NCBI GenBank assembly: GCA_937888775.1
Contig: CALAQT010000378.1
Location: 1-11,404, forward strand
From: an uncultured Actinomycetes bacterium
GTDB taxonomy: Bacteria; Actinomycetota; Thermoleophilia; Solirubrobacterales; Solirubrobacteraceae
Direction of reading: 5' to 3'
Length of the DNA stretch: 11,404 bases
The notes beneath the pieces were generated by a model that worked only from the letters and a program-made list of their open reading frames with translations, did no database searches and was not told the DNA's origin. The translations under genes and the position numbers were made by a program. Shown here in pieces: positions 6,477 to 11,404 of this stretch (position 1 is its first letter; every line of letters starts with the position of its first letter).

Positions 6477-7484
6477 TCAGAGCGTGGTCGAGCAACTGGC
6501 GTGACCGACTCGTCCGGTAATCCGCCGCCCCGAGGCGGTACCGCCTGACTTGAAGTAGACGTCGGCGTACCCCGAGCTGTCGGTGTGCCAGGTGCCCGAG
6601 TGGCCGTAGGCGTCGGTCACGGTCACTGTCTGGTCGGGCTGGTTCGAGTGCACGTAGACGTTGTAGTCGTTGTATGCGGAGCTGTAGGAGGAGATGATGG
6701 TGCACTCGGCGCCCTGCGCCGGCGCCGAGGTTGCGGTTGGACCGCTCGGCGCGGGTGAGGAAGGTTGGGCGAGCCGCACCCAGTTGGTCACGATCTCGTG
6801 CTGCGCCTGTGCGAGGGTGATCTGCCCGTCGCACACCTTCTGGCGAAGCTCGTTCTCGACCGTGTCCTTGGGGTTCGGCGATGCGCCCGGTTCGGGCCAG
6901 AGGTTGCGTGGGTCGTTCGTCGCGCCGCCGAGCTCGAGCGGCACGAAGTGGTCGTACTCGTAGTCCCCGAGCGAGCCCGTGTCGCCGTAGGCGGCCATGC
7001 TCGCGGCCTTCTCCTGCTCGGTGATGCTCTCCGGGGGGCGCACCGTGGCTGTCCAGCCCTCGACGCAGATCGTCCGGTCGATCGTCGCCTGGGTGACGGC
7101 GGGGTTGAGCGCGCCGGGCGTGCAGGTCGGGTCCGGGCGGGAGTAGAGGCCGGTGCCGACCGCGTGGCAGGAGCCCGGGGCGGGCTGCGACTGCACGACG
7201 TCGTTGCTCGCCGACGAGTACGCGAGGGAACCCGAGCGAGGATTGGTCGGCGGCGCTGGGTGACGACGGCGCGGGCGGCCAGGATGGTGAGGCGGTCGTT
7301 TCGCCGGCCGGGTCTGGGCGGTGGTGCCCACCGTCGCCGGCGGCGAGGTGGGCTGCGCCGCCGTCGAGCCGGTCGTGGTGGTGTCTGCGGCGCATCCCGA
7401 TGCGGCGAGTGTCGCGGCCAGCAGCGCGGCCGCCAACGTGTAGCGGCTACGGTTGCGCACGCCTGCGAGCGAGAGGTCGTTCAT
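6477..7484 (-). CDS. Secreted lipoprotein with HNH/His-Me finger nuclease-like domain
   Basis: The 335-residue protein has a basic N-terminus, a hydrophobic stretch and a lipobox LAASGC with acceptor Cys31, so it should be a lipid-anchored surface protein. A Thr/Pro/Arg-rich linker (about 35-85) spans the wall. Residues about 105-236 hold the core: YEYDHFVPLELGG (175-187) with D178-H179, then DPRNLWPEP (191-199), then NELRQKVCDG (211-220). Asp-His, a short hairpin, then Asn before Leu-Trp is the His-Me finger (HNH-type) nuclease pattern that I associate with secreted actinobacterial proteins. C106, C121, C140 and C218 probably form disulfides. After a Pro/Ser/Ala linker (240-258), a C-terminal beta-rich domain (about 260-335) is bounded by C261 and C331. 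Nuclease activity is inferred. The ATG at 7484 lacks a clear SD; a GTG at 7460 is an alternative start. The gene start overlaps a Cys-rich small ORF upstream. Confidence 0.85.
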   Translation of the reverse strand: MNDLSLAGVRNRSRYTLAAALLAATLAASGCAADTTTTGSTAAQPTSPPATVGTTAQTRPAKRPPHHPGRPRRRHPAPPTNPRSGSLAYSSASNDVVQSQPAPGSCHAVGTGLYSRPDPTCTPGALNPAVTQATIDRTICVEGWTATVRPPESITEQEKAASMAAYGDTGSLGDYEYDHFVPLELGGATNDPRNLWPEPGASPNPKDTVENELRQKVCDGQITLAQAQHEIVTNWVRLAQPSSPAPSGPTATSAPAQGAECTIISSYSSAYNDYNVYVHSNQPDQTVTVTDAYGHSGTWHTDSSGYADVYFKSGGTASGRRITGRVGHASCSTTL

Positions 7485-7690
7485 GGACGTTGGGTCGCGC
7501 CCACAGACGCGTCCCTGACGCGAAGTCGCAGCGTGAACACTCGCAGCTCGTCTCGACCTGGCGGCCGCGGGCGTCCAGTGTGATCGTCACCTCGCCGGCG
7601 AGACAGCGCTCGTCGCACGGCGACAGCCCAAGGGCGGGCGAGACGTGGAAACGGCCGCGTCTGCCCGGCCGGGAACTTGGAGTGACTCAC
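7447..7690 (-). pseudogene. Cys-rich small ORF, apparently frameshifted
   Basis: From GTG 7690 (AGGA upstream) one frame gives MSHSKFPAGQTR, then loses its codon bias. From about base 7656 the next frame has very strong third-position G/C and gives GRFHVSPALGLSPCDERCLA, then GEVTITLDARGRQVETSCEC, then SRCDFASGTRLWARPNV. Its stop is TAG at 7449-7447. This second frame has no ATG, GTG or TTG, and an in-frame TGA overlaps the GTG. Joining the two needs a one-base skip. CDERC and CECSRC would give a C-x3-C ... C-x-C-x2-C set, suggestive of a small zinc-binding protein of about 80 residues. The explanations are a true frameshift mutation, a sequencing error, programmed +1 frameshifting, or a rare start codon such as CTG. 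The ORF overlaps the start of the lipoprotein gene by 38 bases. Confidence 0.5.
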
Positions 7691-7855
7691 GGGCTGATCC
7701 TACGTCGCGCCCGGCTGCGCACCCTGCGGTCGCCCCGACGGACAGGAGCGGCTGCCGACGCGGAGCGCGGCCTCTCGCCGGTCATGACGCCGGCTTAGCG
7801 GAGTCGCGTAGGCGCGCCCGCGCAAGACACCAAACCAACTCTGGAAGGAGCACCG

Positions 7856-8275
7856 ATGAAGCGAACACCGCTTCGCCGGCGTGCCCAGCTGCGCGCCCGC
7901 AAGCCCCTACGGCGCACTACGCCGTTTCAGCGAACAGACTCGATGGCAGCGAGTGAGGCGCAGCGGGCCGCCGTCGCCGGCCGGCCGTGCATCGTGTGCG
8001 GCGCCGAGCACCGCGTTGATGCTGCGCACCTCATACCTCGGTCGCTGGGCGGCTGCGGCGACCCGCTCTGTGTCGTGCCGCTCTGTCGCCGCCCCTGCCA
8101 CTGCGCCTATGACTCCGGCGAGCTGGACCTGCTGCCGCACCTCGAGCCCGCCTGGCGGGCGCAGCTCGCACACGCCGTCGGGCACGTCGGGCTGATCGGC
8201 GCGCTGCGGCGGATCAGCGGCTCGCGCACGTCAAGCTCCCCGAGTCCGAACCAGCGGCCGCAGCGACTGGCATGA
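7856..8275 (+). CDS. HNH endonuclease domain protein, 139 aa
   Basis: The SD AAGGAG (7845-7850) lies five bases before ATG 7856. The N-terminus is strongly basic (MKRTPLRRRAQLRARKPLRR). The HNH fold follows: CIVCG (C45, C48), DAAHLIPRSLGG (55-66) with His58 as the catalytic-type residue, then C72, C77 and CHCAYDSGELDLL (81-93) with His82. The paired Cys residues would hold the structural zinc. The helical C-terminus LAHAVGHVGLIGALRRISG (104-122) is typical of phage- and element-borne HNH proteins as I remember them. Residues after 122 are Ser/Pro-rich and probably disordered. Activity on DNA is inferred; such proteins may nick or cut DNA in packaging, mobility or defence. Its TGA overlaps the ATG of the next ORF (ATGA at 8272-8275), so it heads a coupled operon. 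Confidence 0.87.
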   Translation: MKRTPLRRRAQLRARKPLRRTTPFQRTDSMAASEAQRAAVAGRPCIVCGAEHRVDAAHLIPRSLGGCGDPLCVVPLCRRPCHCAYDSGELDLLPHLEPAWRAQLAHAVGHVGLIGALRRISGSRTSSSPSPNQRPQRLA

Positions 8276-8469
8276 TTGGCACGGTGACGATTCGCAAGTC
8301 CTCGACCTGGACACCGGAAGAGCGGGCCCGCGAGGAACGGGCCCACACGATCCGGGCTCGGCAAGATCGCGAGAAGACACCCGAGGATCGGCTCGAGGAG
8401 ACCCTTCGCCTGAGCAAGCTCATAAGCGAACTGCAGCAGGGCGCGGCGCGCGATGTTCCAGGCCGATGA
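8272..8469 (+). CDS. Small helical protein upstream of nucleotidyltransferase, 65 aa
   Basis: The ORF begins at ATG 8272, sharing ATGA with the HNH gene. A GTG at 8284 is an alternative start four codons later. The protein is highly charged and probably one or two long helices: TPEERAREERAHTIRARQDREKT, then PEDRLEETLRLSKLISELQQG. Its end overlaps the nucleotidyltransferase start by 17 bases, so the three genes are translationally chained. A short charged helical partner directly before an AbiEii/DUF6036-type nucleotidyltransferase is an arrangement I believe recurs in actinobacteria, and it resembles toxin-antitoxin layouts. Acting as antitoxin or binding partner is inference. Third-position G/C bias and the nested overlaps support that it is translated. 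Confidence 0.7.
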   Translation: MIGTVTIRKSSTWTPEERAREERAHTIRARQDREKTPEDRLEETLRLSKLISELQQGAARDVPGR

Positions 8470-8953
8470 GCTGCTGCTCGCGCTACGAGAGGCCCACGTC
8501 AGGTTCGTAGTCATCGGCGGGATCGCCGTCGGTGTGCACGGGTACGTTCGCGCGACCAAGGACCTCGACATCGTTCCGGACCCGGAGCCCGAGAACGTCA
8601 CGCGGTTGTCGTCGCTACTGCGTGAACTCGACGTCCAGCACGTCGGCGTCGGCGACTTCGCAGCCGAGGAGTTCCCTTATGACCCGACCCATCCCGAGCA
8701 GCTAGCGCAGGGGGCGAACTTCAGACTCGAGACGCGCCTGGGGCCGCTCGACATCATGCAATGGGTCGCCGGGATCGACGAGGACCCGGCGTATCCGGCG
8801 CTCGCACGCAAGGCGATCACCGTGGATTTCCGCGGCGGGCCGCTGCTCGTCTGCGGGCTCGAGCATCTCTGCGCGATGAAGCAGGCGGCCGGGCGGGAGC
8901 AGGATCTGCAGGACCTGCGCGAGCTAGGCGTGGGCCAGCCGCCGGAGTCCTAG
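8453..8953 (+). CDS. AbiEii/DUF6036-like nucleotidyltransferase
   Basis: The 166-residue protein has the polymerase-beta-type nucleotidyltransferase signature. VRFVVIGGIAVGVHGYVRAT (16-35) gives the strand and Gly-Gly turn. KDLDI (36-40) gives the two metal-binding acids D37 and D39. LGPLDIM (96-102) supplies a third acid, D100. MKQAAGREQDLQDLREL (142-158) matches the conserved Lys ... Gly-Arg-x-x-Asp-x-x-Asp-Leu helix of the family. Relatives include toxins that nucleotidylate tRNA or modify proteins (MenA/AbiEii class), but the specific substrate cannot be read from sequence. The ATG at 8453 has no good SD and lies inside the upstream ORF, so translation probably depends on coupling. Its TAG overlaps the stop of the opposing GNAT gene in a shared CTAG (8950-8953). 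Confidence 0.86.
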   Translation: MFQADELLLALREAHVRFVVIGGIAVGVHGYVRATKDLDIVPDPEPENVTRLSSLLRELDVQHVGVGDFAAEEFPYDPTHPEQLAQGANFRLETRLGPLDIMQWVAGIDEDPAYPALARKAITVDFRGGPLLVCGLEHLCAMKQAAGREQDLQDLRELGVGQPPES

Positions 8954-9453
8954 ACGGGGCAGCTCTTCTCGAAATACACGACCTCGGTGCCGGCGAGCTG
9001 CCCGCGGCCGACCTCGCGGTACCCCGCCGTCGAGTAGAGCCGACGCGCCGGCGTCTGGGTCGCGGGCGTGTGCAATCGCAGCGCCCGGTATCCGAGCTCG
9101 CTCGCGCGGTGCTCAAGTCGGGCGAGGAGCGTCCGGCCGAATCCGCGTCGCTGGAACCCCGGATGGACGCGCATTCGATTGAGCTCAGCGACCGCGTCGG
9201 TGACGTGGCGTAGCGCTCCGATCGCGATCAGGCGCCCATCCAAGATGCCAACGAGGAACTCGCCGCCGTCCTCGAGGTAGCCGGCAGCCACCGAGTCGAG
9301 GTCCTCGTCCCCGCGACCGCGTGCGCCGGCTGCTCTCATCGCGGCGTCGTCAAGCGCATGCACGGCACGGGCGTCGCCGGTCGCGAAGCGCCGAACCTCG
9401 AGCCCACCGCTCTCGCCGGGCGACCTCGAGTCCGGTTCGCCGTCAGACACCAA
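8950..9453 (-). CDS. GNAT family N-acetyltransferase
   Basis: The 167-residue protein has the GNAT core. Strand LEVRRFATGDARAVHALDD (18-36) and FLVGILDGRLIAIGALR (66-82) precede motif A, LNRMRVHPGFQRRGFGRTLL (91-110). There the Q/R-x-x-G-x-G/A loop (QRRGFG, 101-106) binds the acetyl-CoA pyrophosphate. Motif B follows as ALRLHTPATQTPARRLYSTAGYREVG (124-149). It transfers acetyl from acetyl-CoA to an unknown amine. The first 17 residues are acidic and disordered. The start is uncertain: TTG at 9453 or GTG at 9450, neither with an SD. It lies 22 bases downstream of the H1-like gene on the same strand, so they are probably co-transcribed and translation may be coupled. Confidence 0.88.
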   Translation of the reverse strand: MVSDGEPDSRSPGESGGLEVRRFATGDARAVHALDDAAMRAAGARGRGDEDLDSVAAGYLEDGGEFLVGILDGRLIAIGALRHVTDAVAELNRMRVHPGFQRRGFGRTLLARLEHRASELGYRALRLHTPATQTPARRLYSTAGYREVGRGQLAGTEVVYFEKSCPV

Positions 9454-9475
9454 GTTGCGAGCCGTCGCGAGCCGG

Positions 9476-9919
9476 CTAATCGCCGGCCGCGGGGGCGATA
9501 CGGTAGCCGCGCTCGGCTTTCTGCACCTCGCCGCTCTTGGCGAGCTTGGACAGCGTCGTCGAGACCGTCGGGCGCGCGAGCCCGGTTTTCTCGGCCACCT
9601 GGCCGGCGGTCATCGCCTCGCCACCGGCGAGCGCGGCGAGCACGGAGGACCTGGTCGCACCGGGCGCCGTCCGGCGAGGAGGCCCAGCCGAAGGCTGCCC
9701 TGTCCGCTGGGACGGTGCGCGCTTCGTTGCCGAAGCCTTGCGCTTCGGCGTCGCAGCCTGGGCGCGCTTGCGCGCTGCCGGCTTGCGCGCGACAGGCTTC
9801 TGCGCGGGCGCGGCCGAGGAGCGCGGGTCGAGCGCAGCGAGCGCTTTGCGCAGGCGGTCGGCCTCGTGGGTGAGCTGGTCAAGGCGCTGCTGGATCTGTT
9901 CACGCAGACGGTCGATCAC
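9476..9919 (-). CDS. Histone-H1-like winged-helix DNA-binding protein
   Basis: The 147-residue protein has three parts. Residues 1-32 (DRLREQIQQRLDQLTHEADRL) form a coiled coil for dimerisation. Residues about 33-85 are Ala/Lys/Pro/Arg-rich (QKPVARKPAARKRAQ, PKRKASATKRAP), like eukaryotic histone H1 tails and actinobacterial HupB/Lsr2-type basic tails. Residues about 88-141 are a winged helix: SSVLAALAGGEAMTAGQVAE, TGLARPTVSTTLSKLAKSGE, then the wing VQKAERGYRI. The AMTAGQVAEKTGLARPTVSTTL helix-turn-helix is MarR/IclR-like. It may be nucleoid-associated or a local regulator. The GTG start at 9919 is set by an in-frame TGA three codons upstream. Relatives in Solirubrobacterales seem likely from memory, but that is unchecked. 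The GNAT gene follows directly. Confidence 0.83.
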   Translation of the reverse strand: MIDRLREQIQQRLDQLTHEADRLRKALAALDPRSSAAPAQKPVARKPAARKRAQAATPKRKASATKRAPSQRTGQPSAGPPRRTAPGATRSSVLAALAGGEAMTAGQVAEKTGLARPTVSTTLSKLAKSGEVQKAERGYRIAPAAGD

Positions 9920-10005
9920 GTCTTTTCACATCCTCGTGGTCGGGGGCGGGCGATCGTACACGCCCGGCGAGCCGCGGACCCGGCGGCGATGAGCGCGGGC
10001 TCTGG

Positions 10006-10185
10006 CTACTTCCAGAGCGAGCGCCAGAAGCCCGCGCGGCCGAGGCCGCGACCGACCGCGACGTTCCGAGCGCGGCGGACCATCCGGCGTGGGTTCCCCG
10101 ACGCGGCCGCACCGATGTCGTTCGAGATCCTGGCGGCGCGGTACAGCTGCGAGGTGAAACTGCGGCGACGTGCAACCAGCCGAGC
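10006..10185 (-). CDS. Small basic protein ending in a Trp-containing motif; no canonical start
   Basis: The minus-strand frame from just after an in-frame TAA (10188-10186) to TAG (10008-10006) encodes 59 residues. The core reads SQLYRAARISNDIGAAASG, then NPRRMVRRARNVAVGRGLGR, then AGFWRSLWK. Third positions are strongly G/C from about 10164 onward. The ending GRxLGRAGFWRxLW resembles short proteins that I recall from actinobacterial phages and integrated elements, with no known function. No ATG, GTG or TTG lies in frame before the internal Met35. Candidates are CTG at 10179 or a start lost by mutation, since a TTG at 10175 is out of frame by one. It may be a pseudogene or a sequencing error. 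It lies 86 bases upstream of the H1-like gene on the same strand. Confidence 0.5.
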   Translation of the reverse strand, partial: ARLVARRRSFTSQLYRAARISNDIGAAASGNPRRMVRRARNVAVGRGLGRAGFWRSLWK

Positions 10186-10213
10186 TTACGCCGAGCCCGG
10201 TCGCATTACCACC

Positions 10214-10247
10214 CGACGGCTGACGTCCCGGTGATGGTCAGCCGTCG
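10214..10247. terminator. 11-bp perfect hairpin
   Basis: CGACGGCTGAC (10214-10224) and GTCAGCCGTCG (10237-10247) form a perfect 11-bp stem with a 12-nt loop. No T-run follows on either strand, so it may be a terminator, an operator or part of a folded leader RNA for the minus-strand genes. Confidence 0.45.
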
Positions 10248-10256
10248 ATGAAGTCC

Positions 10257-10296
10257 GGCTCCTGCTCGCGGTCGCGCGCGAGCAAGCGGAGTAGCC
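10257..10296. repeat. Second hairpin with 8-bp core stem
   Basis: TGCTCGCG (10263-10270), loop GTCGCG, CGCGAGCA (10277-10284) form a perfect stem. Flanking GGCT (10257-10260) and AGCC (10293-10296) can extend the fold around a bulge. It is only nine bases from the preceding hairpin. Confidence 0.45.
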
Positions 10297-10376
10297 GTCC
10301 CGGCTAATGGGGCGGAGGCGAAGCCGGCGGTCCTCACGACGCCGCACAGCACTTCCACAACACACACCAACAAGAA

Positions 10377-10404
10377 CGGCCGCCCCGAGTGACTGGGGCG
10401 GCCG
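10377..10404. terminator. 10-bp GC hairpin, with a T-rich tail on the minus strand
   Basis: CGGCCGCCCC (10377-10386), an 8-nt loop and GGGGCGGCCG (10395-10404) form a perfect stem. On the minus strand it is followed by TTCTTGTTGG, which looks like an intrinsic terminator. On the plus strand no T tail follows. It lies 67 bases before the 88-aa gene and would stop transcription entering from the right. Confidence 0.55.
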
Positions 10405-10471
10405 CCAAACCCGTGCCCGCACCACTTCTTTGGCGAGAAACGCGCGAGCACCGACCCCAGGAGGGTACCTG

Positions 10472-10738
10472 ATGCACACCCTGTCAACACGCACCCTGTC
10501 CGCGCTCGCGTATGACCGCGGCGAGGACTACGACCCGGCCGATCCGGTCTGTCCGGACCTGCTCGAGGCGCTGTCGCTGGTCGAGCAGGCGCGGCCGGTG
10601 ATCGGCGAGGACGGCCCGTACGAGCGGGCCCGCCAGCGCCAGCGGGAGCGCCGCCAAGCGGATGGGATCCCGGACTGGTTCTCCGCCGAGGACCTGATCG
10701 CCGCGCCGTGGGACACGGCCGACTCGCGGTTCGTCTGA
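10472..10738 (+). CDS. Hypothetical acidic protein, 88 aa
   Basis: SD AGGAGG (10459-10464) lies seven bases before ATG 10472. The family is not recognised. The protein is acidic and probably mostly helical in the middle: YDPADPVCPDLLEALSLVEQ (20-39), then a charged helix ERARQRQRERRQ (51-62), then PDWFSAEDLIAAPWDTADSRFV at the C-terminus, with two Trp in short acidic motifs. There is no membrane segment or signal peptide. It is bracketed by a hairpin upstream and a long terminator-like stem downstream, so it is probably its own transcript. A small perfect direct repeat ACCCTGTC (10478-10485 and 10493-10500) near the start encodes repeated Thr-Leu-Ser. CAGG/CCTG (10458-10461 / 10468-10471) can pair weakly across the SD. 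Confidence 0.68.
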   Translation: MHTLSTRTLSALAYDRGEDYDPADPVCPDLLEALSLVEQARPVIGEDGPYERARQRQRERRQADGIPDWFSAEDLIAAPWDTADSRFV

Positions 10739-10753
10739 GCGATCGATCCAGCA

Positions 10754-10791
10754 GCTCGGGCGCACCCGTCAAAAGCACGGGGCGCCCGAGC
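10754..10791 (+). terminator. Terminator-like 15-bp stem after the 88-aa gene
   Basis: GCTCGGGCGC (10754-10763) pairs perfectly with GCGCCCGAGC (10782-10791). After a single bulged A (10764), CCCGT/ACGGG (10765-10769 / 10777-10781) continues the stem to a 7-nt loop CAAAAGC. It starts 16 bases after the stop. No T-run follows. Confidence 0.7.
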
Positions 10792-10830
10792 GGCACCCAC
10801 GCGGGGCTGTCACACAGTTCACAACCACTT

Positions 10831-10845
10831 ACCTCCAAAGGAGGT
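10831..10845 (+). promoter_or_regulatory. SD-sequestering hairpin before the response regulator
   Basis: ACCTCC (10831-10836), loop AAA, GGAGGT (10840-10845) form a perfect 6-bp stem that contains the entire SD core. The left arm equals the anti-SD core of 16S rRNA. ATG follows at 10849. Translation should be low unless the hairpin opens. Confidence 0.6.
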
Positions 10846-10848
10846 CAC

Positions 10849-11404
10849 ATGTACCCGACCCGTAGAACCACGATCCTGATCGCGGAGGAACACGATCACA
10901 CGCGCGGGTTTCTCGCCGACAACCTGACGGCAGATGGCTACCGCACCCTTGTCGCGTGCGATCGCGCTAAGGCGCTGGCGCTGCTGTCCGTCGAGCGACC
11001 CGAGCTGATCGTCGTCGACATCAACGGACGCACGCTCGAGCTGCTCGACGCGGTCCGCTCTGGCGAGGGGATCGCCGGGCAGATCGACCCGGACACGCCG
11101 CTGATCGTGCTGACGGGCGACCCGAGCCGGCTTCACCGGATCCGGATGCTCGAGCGCGGCGGAGACGACGTCGTCCAGAAGCCGTTCTCGTACCCCGAGC
11201 TCCGCGCACGGATCGGAGCGGTGCTGAGGCGCTCGGAGATCCGCCGCGGAGCGCGGGTGCTGCGCGCCGGCCCGATCGTGATCGACGTCCGCTCCCGCGA
11301 GGTGCGTGTGTTCGACCGGCCGGTCGAGCTCTCGGCGAAGGAGTACGACCTGCTGGTCACGCTCGCCGGCGAGCCGACACGGGTGTTCACCCGCGCGGAG
11401 CTGC
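10849..11404 (+). CDS. OmpR/PhoB-family response regulator, 3' end outside the window
   Basis: 185 residues are visible. The receiver domain (about 7-125) has the acidic pocket E13/E14 in LIAEEHD, the phospho-acceptor D57 in LIVVDIN, the switch Thr89 in LIVLTGD and the conserved K111 in VVQKPFSYPELRARI. This is a complete phosphorylation site, except that one Asp of the usual DD pair is Glu. From about residue 138 the winged-helix DNA-binding domain begins (GPIVIDVRSREVRVFDRPVE, then LSAKEYDLLVTLA), cut off by the window edge at TRAEL. It controls transcription after phosphorylation by a histidine kinase; no kinase is visible. ATG 10849 is set by SD AAAGGAGG (10837-10844), which lies in a tight hairpin. 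The phrase LADNLTADGYRTLVACDRAKALALL reminds me of regulators in actinobacterial elements, unverified. Confidence 0.93.
   Translation, partial: MYPTRRTTILIAEEHDHTRGFLADNLTADGYRTLVACDRAKALALLSVERPELIVVDINGRTLELLDAVRSGEGIAGQIDPDTPLIVLTGDPSRLHRIRMLERGGDDVVQKPFSYPELRARIGAVLRRSEIRRGARVLRAGPIVIDVRSREVRVFDRPVELSAKEYDLLVTLAGEPTRVFTRAEL

Larger units (their letters stand above)
10186..10471. other. Hairpin-rich gap with no gene
   Basis: No frame here has coding character. The gap separates the minus-strand group from the plus-strand 88-aa gene and is filled with strong hairpins, listed separately. Promoters for both directions should lie here or nearby, but none is clear. Confidence 0.55.

Noticed and set aside
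6457..7395. 312-codon open frame on the minus strand in another phase of the lipoprotein gene
   Set aside because: It is a shadow in an alternative frame, Arg/Pro/His-rich, with no start signal or domain.
6765..7583. 272-codon open frame on the plus strand
   Set aside because: It is antisense to the lipoprotein gene, whose lipobox and His-Me finger motifs are clear. Composition is Arg/Gly/Ala-rich, typical of a shadow frame in GC-rich DNA.
9455..10234. 259-codon open frame on the plus strand
   Set aside because: It is antisense to the H1-like winged-helix gene and the Trp-motif mini-gene; its sequence is Arg/Ala/Gly noise.
10478..10500. Direct repeat ACCCTGTC separated by 7 bases
   Set aside because: It lies in coding sequence and simply encodes two Thr-Leu-Ser tripeptides; two copies are not enough for an iteron or CRISPR-like array.
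1..11404. CRISPR array, rRNA, tRNA, integrase or insertion sequence
   Set aside because: I looked for regularly spaced repeats, conserved RNA stretches and transposase or integrase motifs and saw none, so the mobile-element reading rests only on cargo gene types.

Overview
The DNA is GC-rich throughout. The protein-coding frames that look real strongly prefer G or C at third codon positions and use GTG starts freely. The mix of small cargo genes (SprT-like peptidase, HNH nuclease, secreted His-Me finger lipoprotein, an Ala/Lys/Pro-rich winged-helix protein, an orphan OmpR-type response regulator) suggests an actinobacterial chromosome, perhaps Thermoleophilia/Solirubrobacterales, and probably the accessory part of an integrated element. 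That placement is inference: no integrase, conjugation gene, tRNA, rRNA or other phylogenetic marker is visible.

Layout. Bases 3-2337 (+) hold the C-terminal half of a type I restriction subunit HsdR, overlapping a YgjP/DUF45-type metallopeptidase. Bases 2338 to about 3396 hold no gene that I can support, only inverted repeats and small hairpins. From 3397 small genes dominate. On the plus strand there is a 127-aa unknown behind a hairpin-embedded Shine-Dalgarno (SD), a strong terminator, and a 125-aa unknown. These face a minus-strand SprT-like peptidase, which is divergent from a 202-aa unknown. Next is a minus-strand group: a frameshifted Cys-rich small ORF, a secreted His-Me finger lipoprotein, a tiny ORF and a 102-aa Cys-containing protein. 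Then comes a tightly overlapping plus-strand operon: HNH protein, 65-aa helical protein, AbiEii/DUF6036-like nucleotidyltransferase. It meets a minus-strand group head-on: a start-less Trp-containing mini-gene, a histone-H1-like winged-helix protein and a GNAT acetyltransferase. The window closes with a hairpin-rich gap, an 88-aa unknown with its own terminator, and a response regulator that runs off the end.

How the genes may work together. HsdR plus metallopeptidase is the tail of a type I restriction locus. HNH/65-aa/nucleotidyltransferase reads as one translationally coupled module and could be a toxin-antitoxin or defence unit (inference). The H1-like protein and GNAT are probably co-transcribed. 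The most unusual sequence-level signal is that two separate genes (127-aa unknown and response regulator) have their SD buried in a perfect 6-bp hairpin, which suggests translational control. No CRISPR array, insertion sequence, tRNA or rRNA is seen.
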